From contig PKTC01000233.1 in NCBI GenBank assembly GCA_002869305.1, positions 1-7,842 of the forward strand: DNA of 7,842 nucleotides, read 5' to 3'. Origin of the DNA: Marinilabiliales bacterium (GTDB taxonomy: Bacteria; Bacteroidota; Bacteroidia; Bacteroidales; UBA12077). This document shows positions 1 to 6,399 of this stretch, one piece after another (the stretch's first letter is position 1; each line of letters begins with the position of its first letter). The translations under genes and the position numbers were made by a program. Below the pieces are notes generated by a model, which ran no database searches, was not told where the DNA came from, and saw only the letters and a list, made by a program, of their open reading frames with translations.

Positions 1-48
1 GAAGAAGAAAAAGTGCCGAAAGATCATTTAATGATCGAATTAAAATAA
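1..48 (+). other. Mirror copy of the 3' end of the biotin carrier gene
   Basis: Read on the plus strand from base 1, this stretch encodes 15 codons ending in LMIELK followed by TAA at 46-48. They are identical in nucleotide sequence to the end of the carrier gene that runs on the minus strand and stops at 100-102. It is the left arm of the terminal inverted repeat. It should not be counted as a second gene unless reads show that it continues to the left with independent sequence. Confidence 0.85.
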
Positions 49-56
49 ACTTATCG

Positions 57-91
57 AAAAACATCCGAAACAAAAAGTTTCGGATGTTTTT
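57..91 (-). terminator. Rho-independent terminator of the carboxylase operon
   Basis: A 15-bp stem pairs AAAAACATCCGAAAC (57-71) with GTTTCGGATGTTTTT (77-91) around a 5-nt loop. The A-tract and T-tract flanks give a U-run for transcription in either direction. It lies 9 nt past the stop codon of the biotin carrier gene, the position expected for the end of that operon. The exact natural stem length cannot be set, because the perfect symmetry continues outward into the suspected fold-back. Confidence 0.8.
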
Positions 92-99
92 CGATAAGT

Positions 100-519
100 T
101 TATTTTAATTCGATCATTAAATGATCTTTCGGCACTTTTTCTTCTTCCTTAACATAGATTTTCTTTACTGTTCCATCCATTGGAAAATAAATTTTATTCT
201 TCATCTTCATAGCTTCCAGAACCATCATTAAATCTCCTTCTTTCACTTTTTGCCCTTCTTCAACATAAACCTTGATAACCGTACCCGGAATAAGCGACTT
301 AATTTTCTTTAAATCGGGTTTTTCCCATCTTTTCCTATTTTTATATTTCTCGGTTAAAAGGGTTTTATATTTTGCACCTTGCTCTTGAAGAACCAAACTA
401 TTGTATCGAATTTTTGGAGTTTCATCGTTTACTATAGGAGCTGCCTCTTTTTTCGACTTTGCAGGTTCATTCTTTTTTGAAGCTGAGGCTTTCTTTGTTT
501 CTGTTTTCTTTGTTGCCAT
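100..519 (-). CDS. Biotin carboxyl carrier protein of an acyl-CoA carboxylase
   Basis: This 139-residue protein carries the biotin prosthetic group that shuttles CO2 from a biotin carboxylase to the carboxyltransferase encoded just upstream. Residues 1-36 are a Lys/Ala/Glu-rich, probably disordered linker. About 36-70 form a charged intermediate segment. From about 74 to the C-terminus is a biotinyl/lipoyl domain with the motif EAMKMKN at 102-108, in which Lys105 is the predicted biotinylation site. Conserved turn glycines (IPGTV, EEGQKV, MDGTV) are present. The ATG at 517-519 lies 12 nt after the stop of the carboxyltransferase gene, so the two are almost certainly co-transcribed, with a hairpin terminator behind. 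The last 14-15 codons are duplicated in the inverted repeat at the window edge. An oxaloacetate or methylmalonyl-CoA decarboxylase carrier would look similar, but no membrane decarboxylase subunit is nearby. Confidence 0.93.
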   Translation of the reverse strand: MATKKTETKKASASKKNEPAKSKKEAAPIVNDETPKIRYNSLVLQEQGAKYKTLLTEKYKNRKRWEKPDLKKIKSLIPGTVIKVYVEEGQKVKEGDLMMVLEAMKMKNKIYFPMDGTVKKIYVKEEEKVPKDHLMIELK

Positions 520-531
520 AAAGCTTATGAT

Positions 532-2079
532 TTAAAATGGAGGAATTCCATGTTTCTTAATTGGTTTTCTATCCACTTTATTTTTAGAAACCTCTATCGC
601 ATGTATCAATAATTGTCTTGTTTCTTCTGGTTCTATAACTGAATCAACATAACCTTTTGCCGCGGCTACATATGGATTTGCAAACTTCTCCTTGTATTCT
701 TTCACCTTTTGTTTACGCATTTTCTCAGGATCATCAGCAGCCATAATTTCTTTTCTAAAAATAATGTTAGCTGCACCTTCTGGTCCCATTACAGCAATTT
801 CTGCGCCTGGCCATGCAAATACGAAATCAGCATTTAGGTGACGGGAGTTCATTGCAATATATCCACCTCCGTATGCTTTTCTTAATATCACTGTTATCTT
901 AGGTACTGTAGCTTCCGAATATGCATACAACACCTTAGCTCCGTGACGAATTACACCAGCATGTTCCTGGTCAACACCAGGTAAATATCCAGGTAAATCA
1001 ACCAACGTTACAATTGGAATATTAAACGAATCACAATAACGAATAAAGCGAGCCGCTTTACATGATGAGTCAACATCAAGAACACCAGCTAAAACCAACG
1101 GCTGATTGCAAACAAAACCTATCGTTTGTCCATCTATGCGTCCAAAACCAATAACCATATTCGAAGCCCACAATTCTTGAATTTCAAGAAAGTCAGAATC
1201 ATCTGTAATAGCCCTAACAACATCTCTAACATCATAAGGCTCTTTAGGATTTCCAGGAACAATTTCATCAATCTTATACTGATCAATTTTTGGCTCTTTA
1301 GGATCAAATGGTTGAGCTTTCTTACTATTATTCCACGGAATATATGTTATTAGCTTTTTGATCTGATCAAAACACTCTATTTCACTTTCTGAATAGAAAT
1401 GAGCATTACCAGTAATCTCACTATGAACTCTTGCTCCTCCAAGATCTTCCATTGAAATTTCTTCACCAAGAACGGTTTTAATAACTTCTGGTCCAGTAAT
1501 AAACATTTTTGAAATCTTGTCAACAACAAAAACAAAATCCGTTAAGGCAGGAGAATACACTGCACCACCAGCACATGGACCCAAAATAACAGAAATTTGA
1601 GGGATAACCCCAGAAGCTGTAGTATTTCTATAGAAAATCTCTCCATATCCTGCTAATGAGTTTACACCTTCCTGGATTCTTGCTCCTCCTGAATCGTTAA
1701 TTCCTATAATTGGAACTCTCATCTTCATAGCATGATCCATGATTTTTGTTATTTTTCTTGCATGCATTAAACCCAAAGATCCACCAGCTACGGTAAAATC
1801 CTGAGCATAAATACATATTGGGGCACCATAAATAGTACCTGTTCCGGTAATTACTCCATCACCATGTAGTACTTTTGTTGCCATTCCAAAATCGCGAGCT
1901 TCATGCTCTACAAATAAATCGTACTCATGGAACGAATCTTCATCCAAAAGTGTAATAATTCTTTCCCGAGCAGTCATTTTCCCCATGGCTACTTGTTTCT
2001 CAATGGCTTTTTCACCACCACCCTGGAGAACTTTCTCTCGCTTCTTTTGAAGTTCAAGAATTTTTCTTTTCAAAGACAT
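532..2079 (-). CDS. Acyl-CoA carboxylase beta subunit (propionyl-CoA type carboxyltransferase)
   Basis: This is a 515-residue carboxyltransferase of the crotonase-fold family, cytoplasmic, moving a carboxyl group between biotin and an acyl-CoA. The length is usual for PccB/MmdA-type subunits. The N-terminal half (about 30-260) holds GINDSGGARIQEG at 126-138 and the acyl-CoA/oxyanion-hole segment GPCAGGAVYSPALTDF at 167-182. The C-terminal half (about 270-510) holds DLPGYLPG at 361-368, the biotin-side oxyanion segment YGGGYIAM at 403-410 and MGPEGAANI at 431-439. It starts at ATG 2077-2079, and the biotin carrier gene follows after 12 nt. Propionyl-CoA carboxylase (CO2 fixation onto propionyl-CoA) and methylmalonyl-CoA decarboxylase alpha (the reverse reaction, sodium-linked) share all these motifs. 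No OadG-like or OadB-like membrane subunit is visible, which favours a soluble carboxylase but does not prove it. Confidence 0.95.
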   Translation of the reverse strand: MSLKRKILELQKKREKVLQGGGEKAIEKQVAMGKMTARERIITLLDEDSFHEYDLFVEHEARDFGMATKVLHGDGVITGTGTIYGAPICIYAQDFTVAGGSLGLMHARKITKIMDHAMKMRVPIIGINDSGGARIQEGVNSLAGYGEIFYRNTTASGVIPQISVILGPCAGGAVYSPALTDFVFVVDKISKMFITGPEVIKTVLGEEISMEDLGGARVHSEITGNAHFYSESEIECFDQIKKLITYIPWNNSKKAQPFDPKEPKIDQYKIDEIVPGNPKEPYDVRDVVRAITDDSDFLEIQELWASNMVIGFGRIDGQTIGFVCNQPLVLAGVLDVDSSCKAARFIRYCDSFNIPIVTLVDLPGYLPGVDQEHAGVIRHGAKVLYAYSEATVPKITVILRKAYGGGYIAMNSRHLNADFVFAWPGAEIAVMGPEGAANIIFRKEIMAADDPEKMRKQKVKEYKEKFANPYVAAAKGYVDSVIEPEETRQLLIHAIEVSKNKVDRKPIKKHGIPPF

Positions 2080-2305
2080 AAATTGTTCGTTTAGTTAATA
2101 AATTACCTATGAAATCTAAGTTTTATCATAAGCATTTTTCAAAAAAATAAGTGCAACATTACAAAATCCATCTTATTTATGGAAATTAAATCATAGGTTA
2201 TATTGCACTTTTTAAGCCAATTGCCTAATATACAGGCTTATAATTTATAGAGCAGTCGTTGAGTATTCCAAAGTAAAGTTATGAATTTTAGCTATACAAA
2301 ACAGT
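2080..2305 (-). other. Intergenic leader region upstream of the carboxylase operon
   Basis: This 226-nt gap lies between the permease stop and the carboxyltransferase start. I found no coding frame and no good intrinsic terminator for the upstream genes. TAAGCC (2213-2218) can pair with GGCTTA (2235-2240), but no U-run follows on the minus strand. Several short complementary segments occur: 2105-2112 with 2191-2198, 2149-2156 with 2203-2210, and 2145-2151 with 2172-2178. The first two pairs interleave, and the last two compete for the same bases. In a sequence this AT-rich, chance pairing cannot be excluded. Confidence 0.5.
2269..2299 (-). promoter_or_regulatory. Possible Bacteroidota-type promoter for the carboxylase operon
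   Basis: On the minus strand a TTG (-33-like, 2299-2297) is followed after 20 nt by TTACTTTG (2276-2269), one mismatch from the TAnnTTTG -7 consensus. The spacing matches known Bacteroidota promoters. It would start transcription near 2262 and give a leader of about 180 nt before the carboxyltransferase ATG. The single mismatch and high AT content keep this tentative. Confidence 0.35.
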
Positions 2306-3400
2306 TTATTTTGGTGCTAAACGATATAAGAAAACAGCTATGATTGCATATATAAGGTTTGGAAACCACACAGCAAATAGAGGATTCATACTTCCGCTAA
2401 TAGCAAACATGGTTGTAAAACGCATAAATAATATATATGAAAAACTAAGTAAAAGCCCAAATCCAATATGCATTCCAATTCCTCCACGAACTTTTCTTGA
2501 TGATAAAGAAACTCCTATCAAAGTTAAGATAAAGGTTGAAAATGGATATGCAAATCGACTATATTTATCTATTAAAAGCTCAACTACATTATCAGCTCCT
2601 TGCATATATTGCTCTTCAATAAAATTATTTAATTGAGGCAAGTTCATCATTTCCGTGAAATTACGCATTCTTTTAAACTCTTCAGGGCGCATATTAAGTG
2701 CAGTATCAATTTTTGCTCCTGTTGTGATGCTTTCATTGCCTACACTATCAATATCCCTTATAAAATAATTCCGAATGGTCCATTTAGAAAGAGTTGAATC
2801 CCATTTCACATAATCGGATGTAAGTTTAGATCTTAACACTCCATCTTTAAAATTTTCAATTGCAAATTTATAACCGATATCATTTGAAACATTGTAACTT
2901 TTCATATAAACAAAAACACCAGGTTCAATTTGACGATGAATATCTTTGTCGGTATTTCTGATGGGATTTCTAATATACGTATATTCAAATGTTATTCTTT
3001 CCTCATTGGCCGGCGGAATAATATAGGCCATTAATAAAAAGGATAGTATTGCAATAATTAAAGCAGAAACAAAAAACGGATACATCATTCTCTTGAAACT
3101 AACTCCCGAGCTGAGAATTGCAATAATCTCGGTATTATACGCCATTTTTGAAGTAAAAAAAATAACTGCAATAAAGGTGAATAATGAACTGAAAAGATTG
3201 GCAAAATATGGAATAAAATTTAAGTAATAATCAAAAACAATTGCTCTTAATGGAGCTTCTTTTTCGATAAAATCTTCTACTTTCTCAGATATATCGAATA
3301 CAACTGCAATACTTATAATGATTAGAATAGCAAAAAAATAAGTTCCTAAAAACTTTTTAATTATGTATAAATCAATCTTCTTAAGTCTTAAAAAACTCAT
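2306..3400 (-). CDS. LptF/LptG family permease (YjgP/YjgQ)
   Basis: This 364-residue inner-membrane protein fits the transmembrane subunits of the LptB2FG exporter, which extracts lipopolysaccharide from the inner membrane for transport to the outer membrane. Hydrophobic segments lie near residues 16-36, 62-83, 106-129, 283-298, 308-330 and 340-360. They flank a large soluble periplasmic region (about 131-275), giving the family's three-plus-three layout. The N-terminal KIDLYIIKKFLGTYF and the early segment NTEIIAILSSGVSFKRMM (residues 89-106), the cytoplasmic coupling region, are characteristic. It starts at ATG 3398-3400, overlapping the tgt stop by 4 nt (ATGA), which implies translational coupling. 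I cannot decide between LptF and LptG. The ATPase and partner subunit are not in the window. Confidence 0.9.
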   Translation of the reverse strand: MSFLRLKKIDLYIIKKFLGTYFFAILIIISIAVVFDISEKVEDFIEKEAPLRAIVFDYYLNFIPYFANLFSSLFTFIAVIFFTSKMAYNTEIIAILSSGVSFKRMMYPFFVSALIIAILSFLLMAYIIPPANEERITFEYTYIRNPIRNTDKDIHRQIEPGVFVYMKSYNVSNDIGYKFAIENFKDGVLRSKLTSDYVKWDSTLSKWTIRNYFIRDIDSVGNESITTGAKIDTALNMRPEEFKRMRNFTEMMNLPQLNNFIEEQYMQGADNVVELLIDKYSRFAYPFSTFILTLIGVSLSSRKVRGGIGMHIGFGLLLSFSYILFMRFTTMFAISGSMNPLFAVWFPNLIYAIIAVFLYRLAPK

Positions 3401-4527
3401 AATCTTTGCGATAAATTTTGAACCATTTCATTTTTCCAGGTATGAAATGATCCTTCTAAGATTTTTTCTCTTGCTTCACCAACCAACCAAAGATAAAAAC
3501 TTAAATTATGTAAACTAGCTATTTGGGCGCCCAATATTTCACCAGATACAATTAAATGTCTTAAATATGCTTTTGAAAATTTAGTATCTACAAAGGAAGC
3601 ACCATCTTCTTCGATGGGAGAAAATTCGTTCTTCCATTTAACATTTTTTATATTTATTATACCTTCTTTAGTAAATAACATACCATTTCTTCCATTACGA
3701 GTTGGCATAACACAATCGAACATATCTATTCCTCGAGCTATTCCTTCCAGAATATTTACCGGTGTCCCCACTCCCATCAAATATCTGGGTTTATCTTCAG
3801 GTAAATATTCATTTACAACATCAATCATATCGTACATTTCCTCGATTGGTTCACCTACCGATAATCCTCCTATGGCATATCCTTCTCTGTCATGAGAGGC
3901 AATTGTTTTTGCGGATTCTATTCTAAGATCTTTAAAAACACTTCCCTGCACTATAGGAAAAAAAGTTTGCTTGTGCCCATAGATTGACTCTGTTTCATCA
4001 AATCGTTTTAATCCTCTTGCTAACCACCTATGCGTTAGTTCCATAGATTTCTTAGCGTAATCATAATCGCATGGATAAGGTGTGCATTCATCAAATGCCA
4101 TGATAATATCAGCACCAATGATTCTTTGAATATCTACAATACTTTCAGGTGTAAAAATATGCTTGGAGCCGTCCAAATGCGATCTAAAATGTGCGCCATC
4201 TTCCTTAAGCTTTCTGTTTTCTGCCAGTGAAAAAACCTGGTATCCTCCACTATCTGTTAAAATTGGTCTATCCCAACTTATAAATTTGTGCAAGCCACCT
4301 GCCAATTGCATTGTTTCCATTCCAGGTCGCAAATACAAATGATAAGTATTTCCCAAAATTATTTGGGCTTTAACATCTTCTACCAAATCTTTTTGGTTAA
4401 CACCTTTTACGCTTCCCACAGTGCCAACAGGCATAAATATTGGTGTTTGTATTTTTCCGTGATCAGTTGTTATCTCCCCTGCTCTCGCATTTGTTTTGGG
4501 CTCTTTTGCGAATATTTCAAACTTCAT
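3397..4527 (-). CDS. tgt: Queuine tRNA-ribosyltransferase (tRNA-guanine transglycosylase)
   Basis: Tgt exchanges guanine-34 of GUN-anticodon tRNAs for the queuosine precursor preQ1. The 376-residue frame shows TDSGGYQVFSL from residue 91 (Asp92, catalytic region), DECTPYP at 146-152, the substrate loop VQGSVF at 193-198, GGLSVGEP at 220-227 and GIDMFDCVMPTRNGRNG at 266-282, the last containing the nucleophilic Asp. The C-terminal zinc site is altered: the usual CxCxxC positions read as Gly309, Ser311 and Asp314, while the partner His340 in SLHNL remains. I chose ATG 4525-4527 over an in-frame TTG at 4546-4548. It gives the usual MKFEIF-type N-terminus, and a -7 promoter box overlaps the TTG, so the transcript would begin downstream of it. 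The permease gene overlaps its stop by 4 nt. Confidence 0.96.
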   Translation of the reverse strand: MKFEIFAKEPKTNARAGEITTDHGKIQTPIFMPVGTVGSVKGVNQKDLVEDVKAQIILGNTYHLYLRPGMETMQLAGGLHKFISWDRPILTDSGGYQVFSLAENRKLKEDGAHFRSHLDGSKHIFTPESIVDIQRIIGADIIMAFDECTPYPCDYDYAKKSMELTHRWLARGLKRFDETESIYGHKQTFFPIVQGSVFKDLRIESAKTIASHDREGYAIGGLSVGEPIEEMYDMIDVVNEYLPEDKPRYLMGVGTPVNILEGIARGIDMFDCVMPTRNGRNGMLFTKEGIINIKNVKWKNEFSPIEEDGASFVDTKFSKAYLRHLIVSGEILGAQIASLHNLSFYLWLVGEAREKILEGSFHTWKNEMVQNLSQRL

Positions 4528-4545
4528 ATAGGTCTTATTTCGTGG

Positions 4546-4553
4546 CAAAGATA
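4546..4553 (-). promoter_or_regulatory. Predicted -7 box of the tgt promoter
   Basis: On the minus strand this reads TATCTTTG, a perfect match to the Bacteroidota -7 consensus TAnnTTTG, followed by the commonly seen C. Transcription would start near 4539, leaving a leader of about 12 nt before the tgt ATG. No clear TTG lies at the expected -33 distance; a 23-bp palindrome (4561-4583) occupies that position. Confidence 0.6.
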
Positions 4554-4560
4554 AAAAATG

Positions 4561-4583
4561 TGAATAAATATTTTATTTATTCA
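4561..4583. repeat. 23-bp perfect palindrome between divergent promoters
   Basis: TGAATAAATA (4561-4570) and TATTTATTCA (4574-4583) are exact reverse complements around three T residues. The dyad lies upstream of the predicted tgt -7 box, over its -33 zone, and 11 nt before the predicted -33 element of the glycosyltransferase promoter. That placement suits a regulator-binding site serving both directions. The arms are 90% A/T in an AT-rich region, so a chance origin is possible. Confidence 0.45.
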
Positions 4584-4594
4584 AAACACAATTC

Positions 4595-4625
4595 TTGTTT
4601 AACCCAAAAATGTTTAATAAAATTG
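4595..4625 (+). promoter_or_regulatory. Possible promoter of the glycosyltransferase-sigma-rsmG operon
   Basis: TTG at 4595-4597 is followed after 20 nt by TAAAATTG at 4618-4625, one mismatch from TAnnTTTG. The spacing fits the Bacteroidota primary sigma factor. Transcription would begin near 4632, about 25 nt before the GTG start codon. The mismatch falls in the conserved TTTG part, so confidence is moderate to low. Confidence 0.4.
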
Positions 4626-4656
4626 CCTTTTAACTATACTAATATCAATAATTAAA

Positions 4657-5799
4657 GTGGAATACATCAAATTTGTATTGGAAAATCCAATATTTATAAT
4701 ACTTGTGGCTCTTGGCCTTAGCTTGTTAATTCAATTATACTTTTACATTATTTATTACACCAGGATTATCTTTTATAAAAACAAAAAAGAATCCACATTA
4801 AAAAAAGAACCTGTATCAGTAATCATTTGCGCAAGAAATGAGGAACATAATCTCGAAAAAAACTTACCATCCATTTTAACTCAAGATTATCCAGATTATG
4901 AGGTAATTGTTGTTAATGATTGTTCTGAAGATGACTCTGAATTTGTATTAGAACGATTTCAAAAAAAATATAAACATTTAAAAACAACAACCATAAAACA
5001 AGACGAAAAGTTTTACCACAGCAAAAAACTTGCTCTTACCATTGGCATTAAGGCCGCTAAAAATGAATTATTACTTTTAACAGATGCCGATTGCTTTACT
5101 GAAAGTAATAGATGGATAGAAAAAATGCAGACAAAATTTTCTGATAAAAAGGAAATTGTTTTTGGATATGGCGGATACAATAAAGAAAAAAAAATAATTA
5201 ATAACCTGATCCGTTTTGATACATTATTTATTGCATTGCAATATATGACATATGCACTGGCCCACAGACCTTATATGGGTGTAGGCCGAAATATGGCCTA
5301 TAAAAAATCTTTATTTTTTAAACATAAAGGATTCGCAAGTCATAACCATATTGAATCGGGCGATGATGACTTATTTGTAAGCGAGGCAGCTACCAAGAAA
5401 AATACAAGCATTGAAATATCGAAAGATTCCATCACACGATCTGAGGCAGAACAAAACTTTCATAGTTGGTTTAAGCAAAAGAAAAGGCACTATTCGTCAT
5501 CCAAACTATATAGATTTGGAACTAAATGGAGATTATTCTGGGAAAATGCCAGCAGGGTAAGCTTTTACATTTTATTTGCTCTTTCGTTAATCTTTTTTAA
5601 GGTATATTATGTTTATATATTATCAGCATTTGGTGTAAGAATGATATTACAACTAACTATATTTAAGGTTGCAATGAAACGATTTAATGAAAAAAACTTA
5701 TTAATTCCATCACTTCTTTACGATTTCTTGATGCCTTATTTAAGTTTTTCCATTATTTTAGCAAATTATTTCACCACAAAAAGAAGTAAATGGAAGTAA
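4657..5799 (+). CDS. Membrane-anchored family 2 glycosyltransferase
   Basis: This 380-residue protein has an N-terminal membrane segment (about 12-40), a cytoplasmic GT-A catalytic domain and C-terminal hydrophobic segments (about 302-338 and 348-372). Catalytic landmarks are VSVIICARNEEHNL at 53-66, VVNDCSEDDS at 85-94, the metal/sugar-nucleotide DxD-type TDAD at 142-145, the acidic GDDD at 235-238 and KQKKRH at 273-278, which resembles the QxxRW motif of processive GT2 enzymes. It probably transfers a sugar to a lipid or envelope polysaccharide; the substrate cannot be read from sequence. The start is GTG at 4657. The frame is closed by TAA at 4618-4620, with no ATG between, and the hydrophobic N-terminus follows directly. 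Its 3' end overlaps the sigma factor gene by 10 nt. Confidence 0.9.
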   Translation: MEYIKFVLENPIFIILVALGLSLLIQLYFYIIYYTRIIFYKNKKESTLKKEPVSVIICARNEEHNLEKNLPSILTQDYPDYEVIVVNDCSEDDSEFVLERFQKKYKHLKTTTIKQDEKFYHSKKLALTIGIKAAKNELLLLTDADCFTESNRWIEKMQTKFSDKKEIVFGYGGYNKEKKIINNLIRFDTLFIALQYMTYALAHRPYMGVGRNMAYKKSLFFKHKGFASHNHIESGDDDLFVSEAATKKNTSIEISKDSITRSEAEQNFHSWFKQKKRHYSSSKLYRFGTKWRLFWENASRVSFYILFALSLIFFKVYYVYILSAFGVRMILQLTIFKVAMKRFNEKNLLIPSLLYDFLMPYLSFSIILANYFTTKRSKWK

Positions 5800-6392
5800 A
5801 TCCCAACCTATCCGATAAAGCAAGACACGATTATAAACTTGTTAAGTTAGCTATTGCTGGAGACGAAAAAGCATACGCTGAACTGTTGGGCAGGTATAAA
5901 GATGCTATTTATTATATGCTTCTTAAAATGGTAAACAACAAAAGTGATGCTGAAGACTTGACCATTGAAGCATTCGGAAAAGCCTTTAAAAATATAGCGC
6001 AGTACACTCCTAATTATGCATTTAGCACCTGGCTTTTTAAAATTGCTACTAATAATTGTATCGATTTTATTCGTAAGAAAAAAGCCAATCTTGTTTCCTT
6101 AGATCATACAACAGATGATCAAGAATCAATGGGTGCTCCTTTGCAGGCTGACACTCCAGATCCTGAAGAAGATATGATAAAAAGCCAGCGAATGGCTTTA
6201 ACAAGAAGTGTAGTTGAGAAACTTAAACCTCGTTATAGAACCCTTGTCGAACTTCGGTATTTTAAGGAGTATTCTTACGAAGAAATTGCCACGGAACTTG
6301 ATCTTCCAATAGGTACAGTAAAAGCACAACTCTTCAGAGCGAGAGAATTACTTTTTAATATCCTGAAAAATATCAATCCAAACATAAAATAA
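5790..6392 (+). CDS. ECF-type RNA polymerase sigma factor (sigma-70 family)
   Basis: This 200-residue protein has sigma region 2 at about 20-97, with DAEDLTIEAFGKAFKN at 53-68 (core binding and -10 melting face) and AFSTWLFKIATNNCIDFIRK at 77-96. Region 4 spans about 134-195, with the helix-turn-helix YSYEEIATELDLPIGTVKAQ at 161-180. Regions 1 and 3 are absent, as expected for ECF sigma factors. A variable acidic linker (100-130) joins the domains. The ATG at 5790 lies within the end of the glycosyltransferase gene (10-nt overlap), and rsmG starts 7 nt downstream, so all three genes look translationally coupled. No FecR-like or other anti-sigma gene is adjacent, unlike many Bacteroidota ECF loci, so its activity may be set by expression level or a distant partner. 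Confidence 0.93.
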   Translation: MEVNPNLSDKARHDYKLVKLAIAGDEKAYAELLGRYKDAIYYMLLKMVNNKSDAEDLTIEAFGKAFKNIAQYTPNYAFSTWLFKIATNNCIDFIRKKKANLVSLDHTTDDQESMGAPLQADTPDPEEDMIKSQRMALTRSVVEKLKPRYRTLVELRYFKEYSYEEIATELDLPIGTVKAQLFRARELLFNILKNINPNIK

Positions 6393-6399
6393 AAGTAAA

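Larger units (their letters stand above)
1..147. repeat. Perfect 71-bp inverted repeat with 5-nt loop at window edge
   Basis: Positions 1-71 are the exact reverse complement of 77-147; I checked the arms base by base and found no mismatch. The five A residues at 72-76 form the loop. The inner part (57-91) is the natural terminator of the carrier-protein operon. The outer part extends through the stop codon into the last codons of the gene, so those codons occur on both strands. Identity at every wobble position over coding sequence is not expected of two independently maintained genes. Because the repeat begins at base 1, a fold-back artefact (polymerase snap-back or an assembly graph turning at the hairpin) is the simplest explanation. 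A recent tail-to-tail duplication remains possible. Confidence 0.97.

Noticed and set aside
1126..1353. Plus-strand open frame of 75 codons inside the carboxyltransferase gene
   Set aside because: It is antisense to a full-length conserved enzyme, its translation resembles no family, and no promoter-like box precedes it.
2213..2240. Hairpin TAAGCC/GGCTTA downstream of the permease gene as a terminator
   Set aside because: The stem is only 6 bp with a 16-nt loop, and no U-run follows on the minus strand, so it is not a convincing intrinsic terminator.
2340..2636. Plus-strand open frame of 98 codons opposite the permease gene
   Set aside because: It lies entirely within the reading frame of a conserved membrane protein on the other strand, and its composition mirrors the complement of that gene.
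3614..3895. Plus-strand open frame of 93 codons opposite tgt
   Set aside because: It is antisense to the catalytic part of tgt and has no recognisable domain; it is an accidental open frame.
4528..4548. Seven-residue N-terminal extension of Tgt from a TTG codon
   Set aside because: The TTG overlaps a perfect -7 promoter box, so the transcript would begin after it; the internal ATG gives the usual family N-terminus and length.
4288..4655. Two overlapping plus-strand open frames across the tgt start and the intergenic region
   Set aside because: Both begin inside tgt in antisense, overlap each other, cross the predicted promoters and have no family resemblance.
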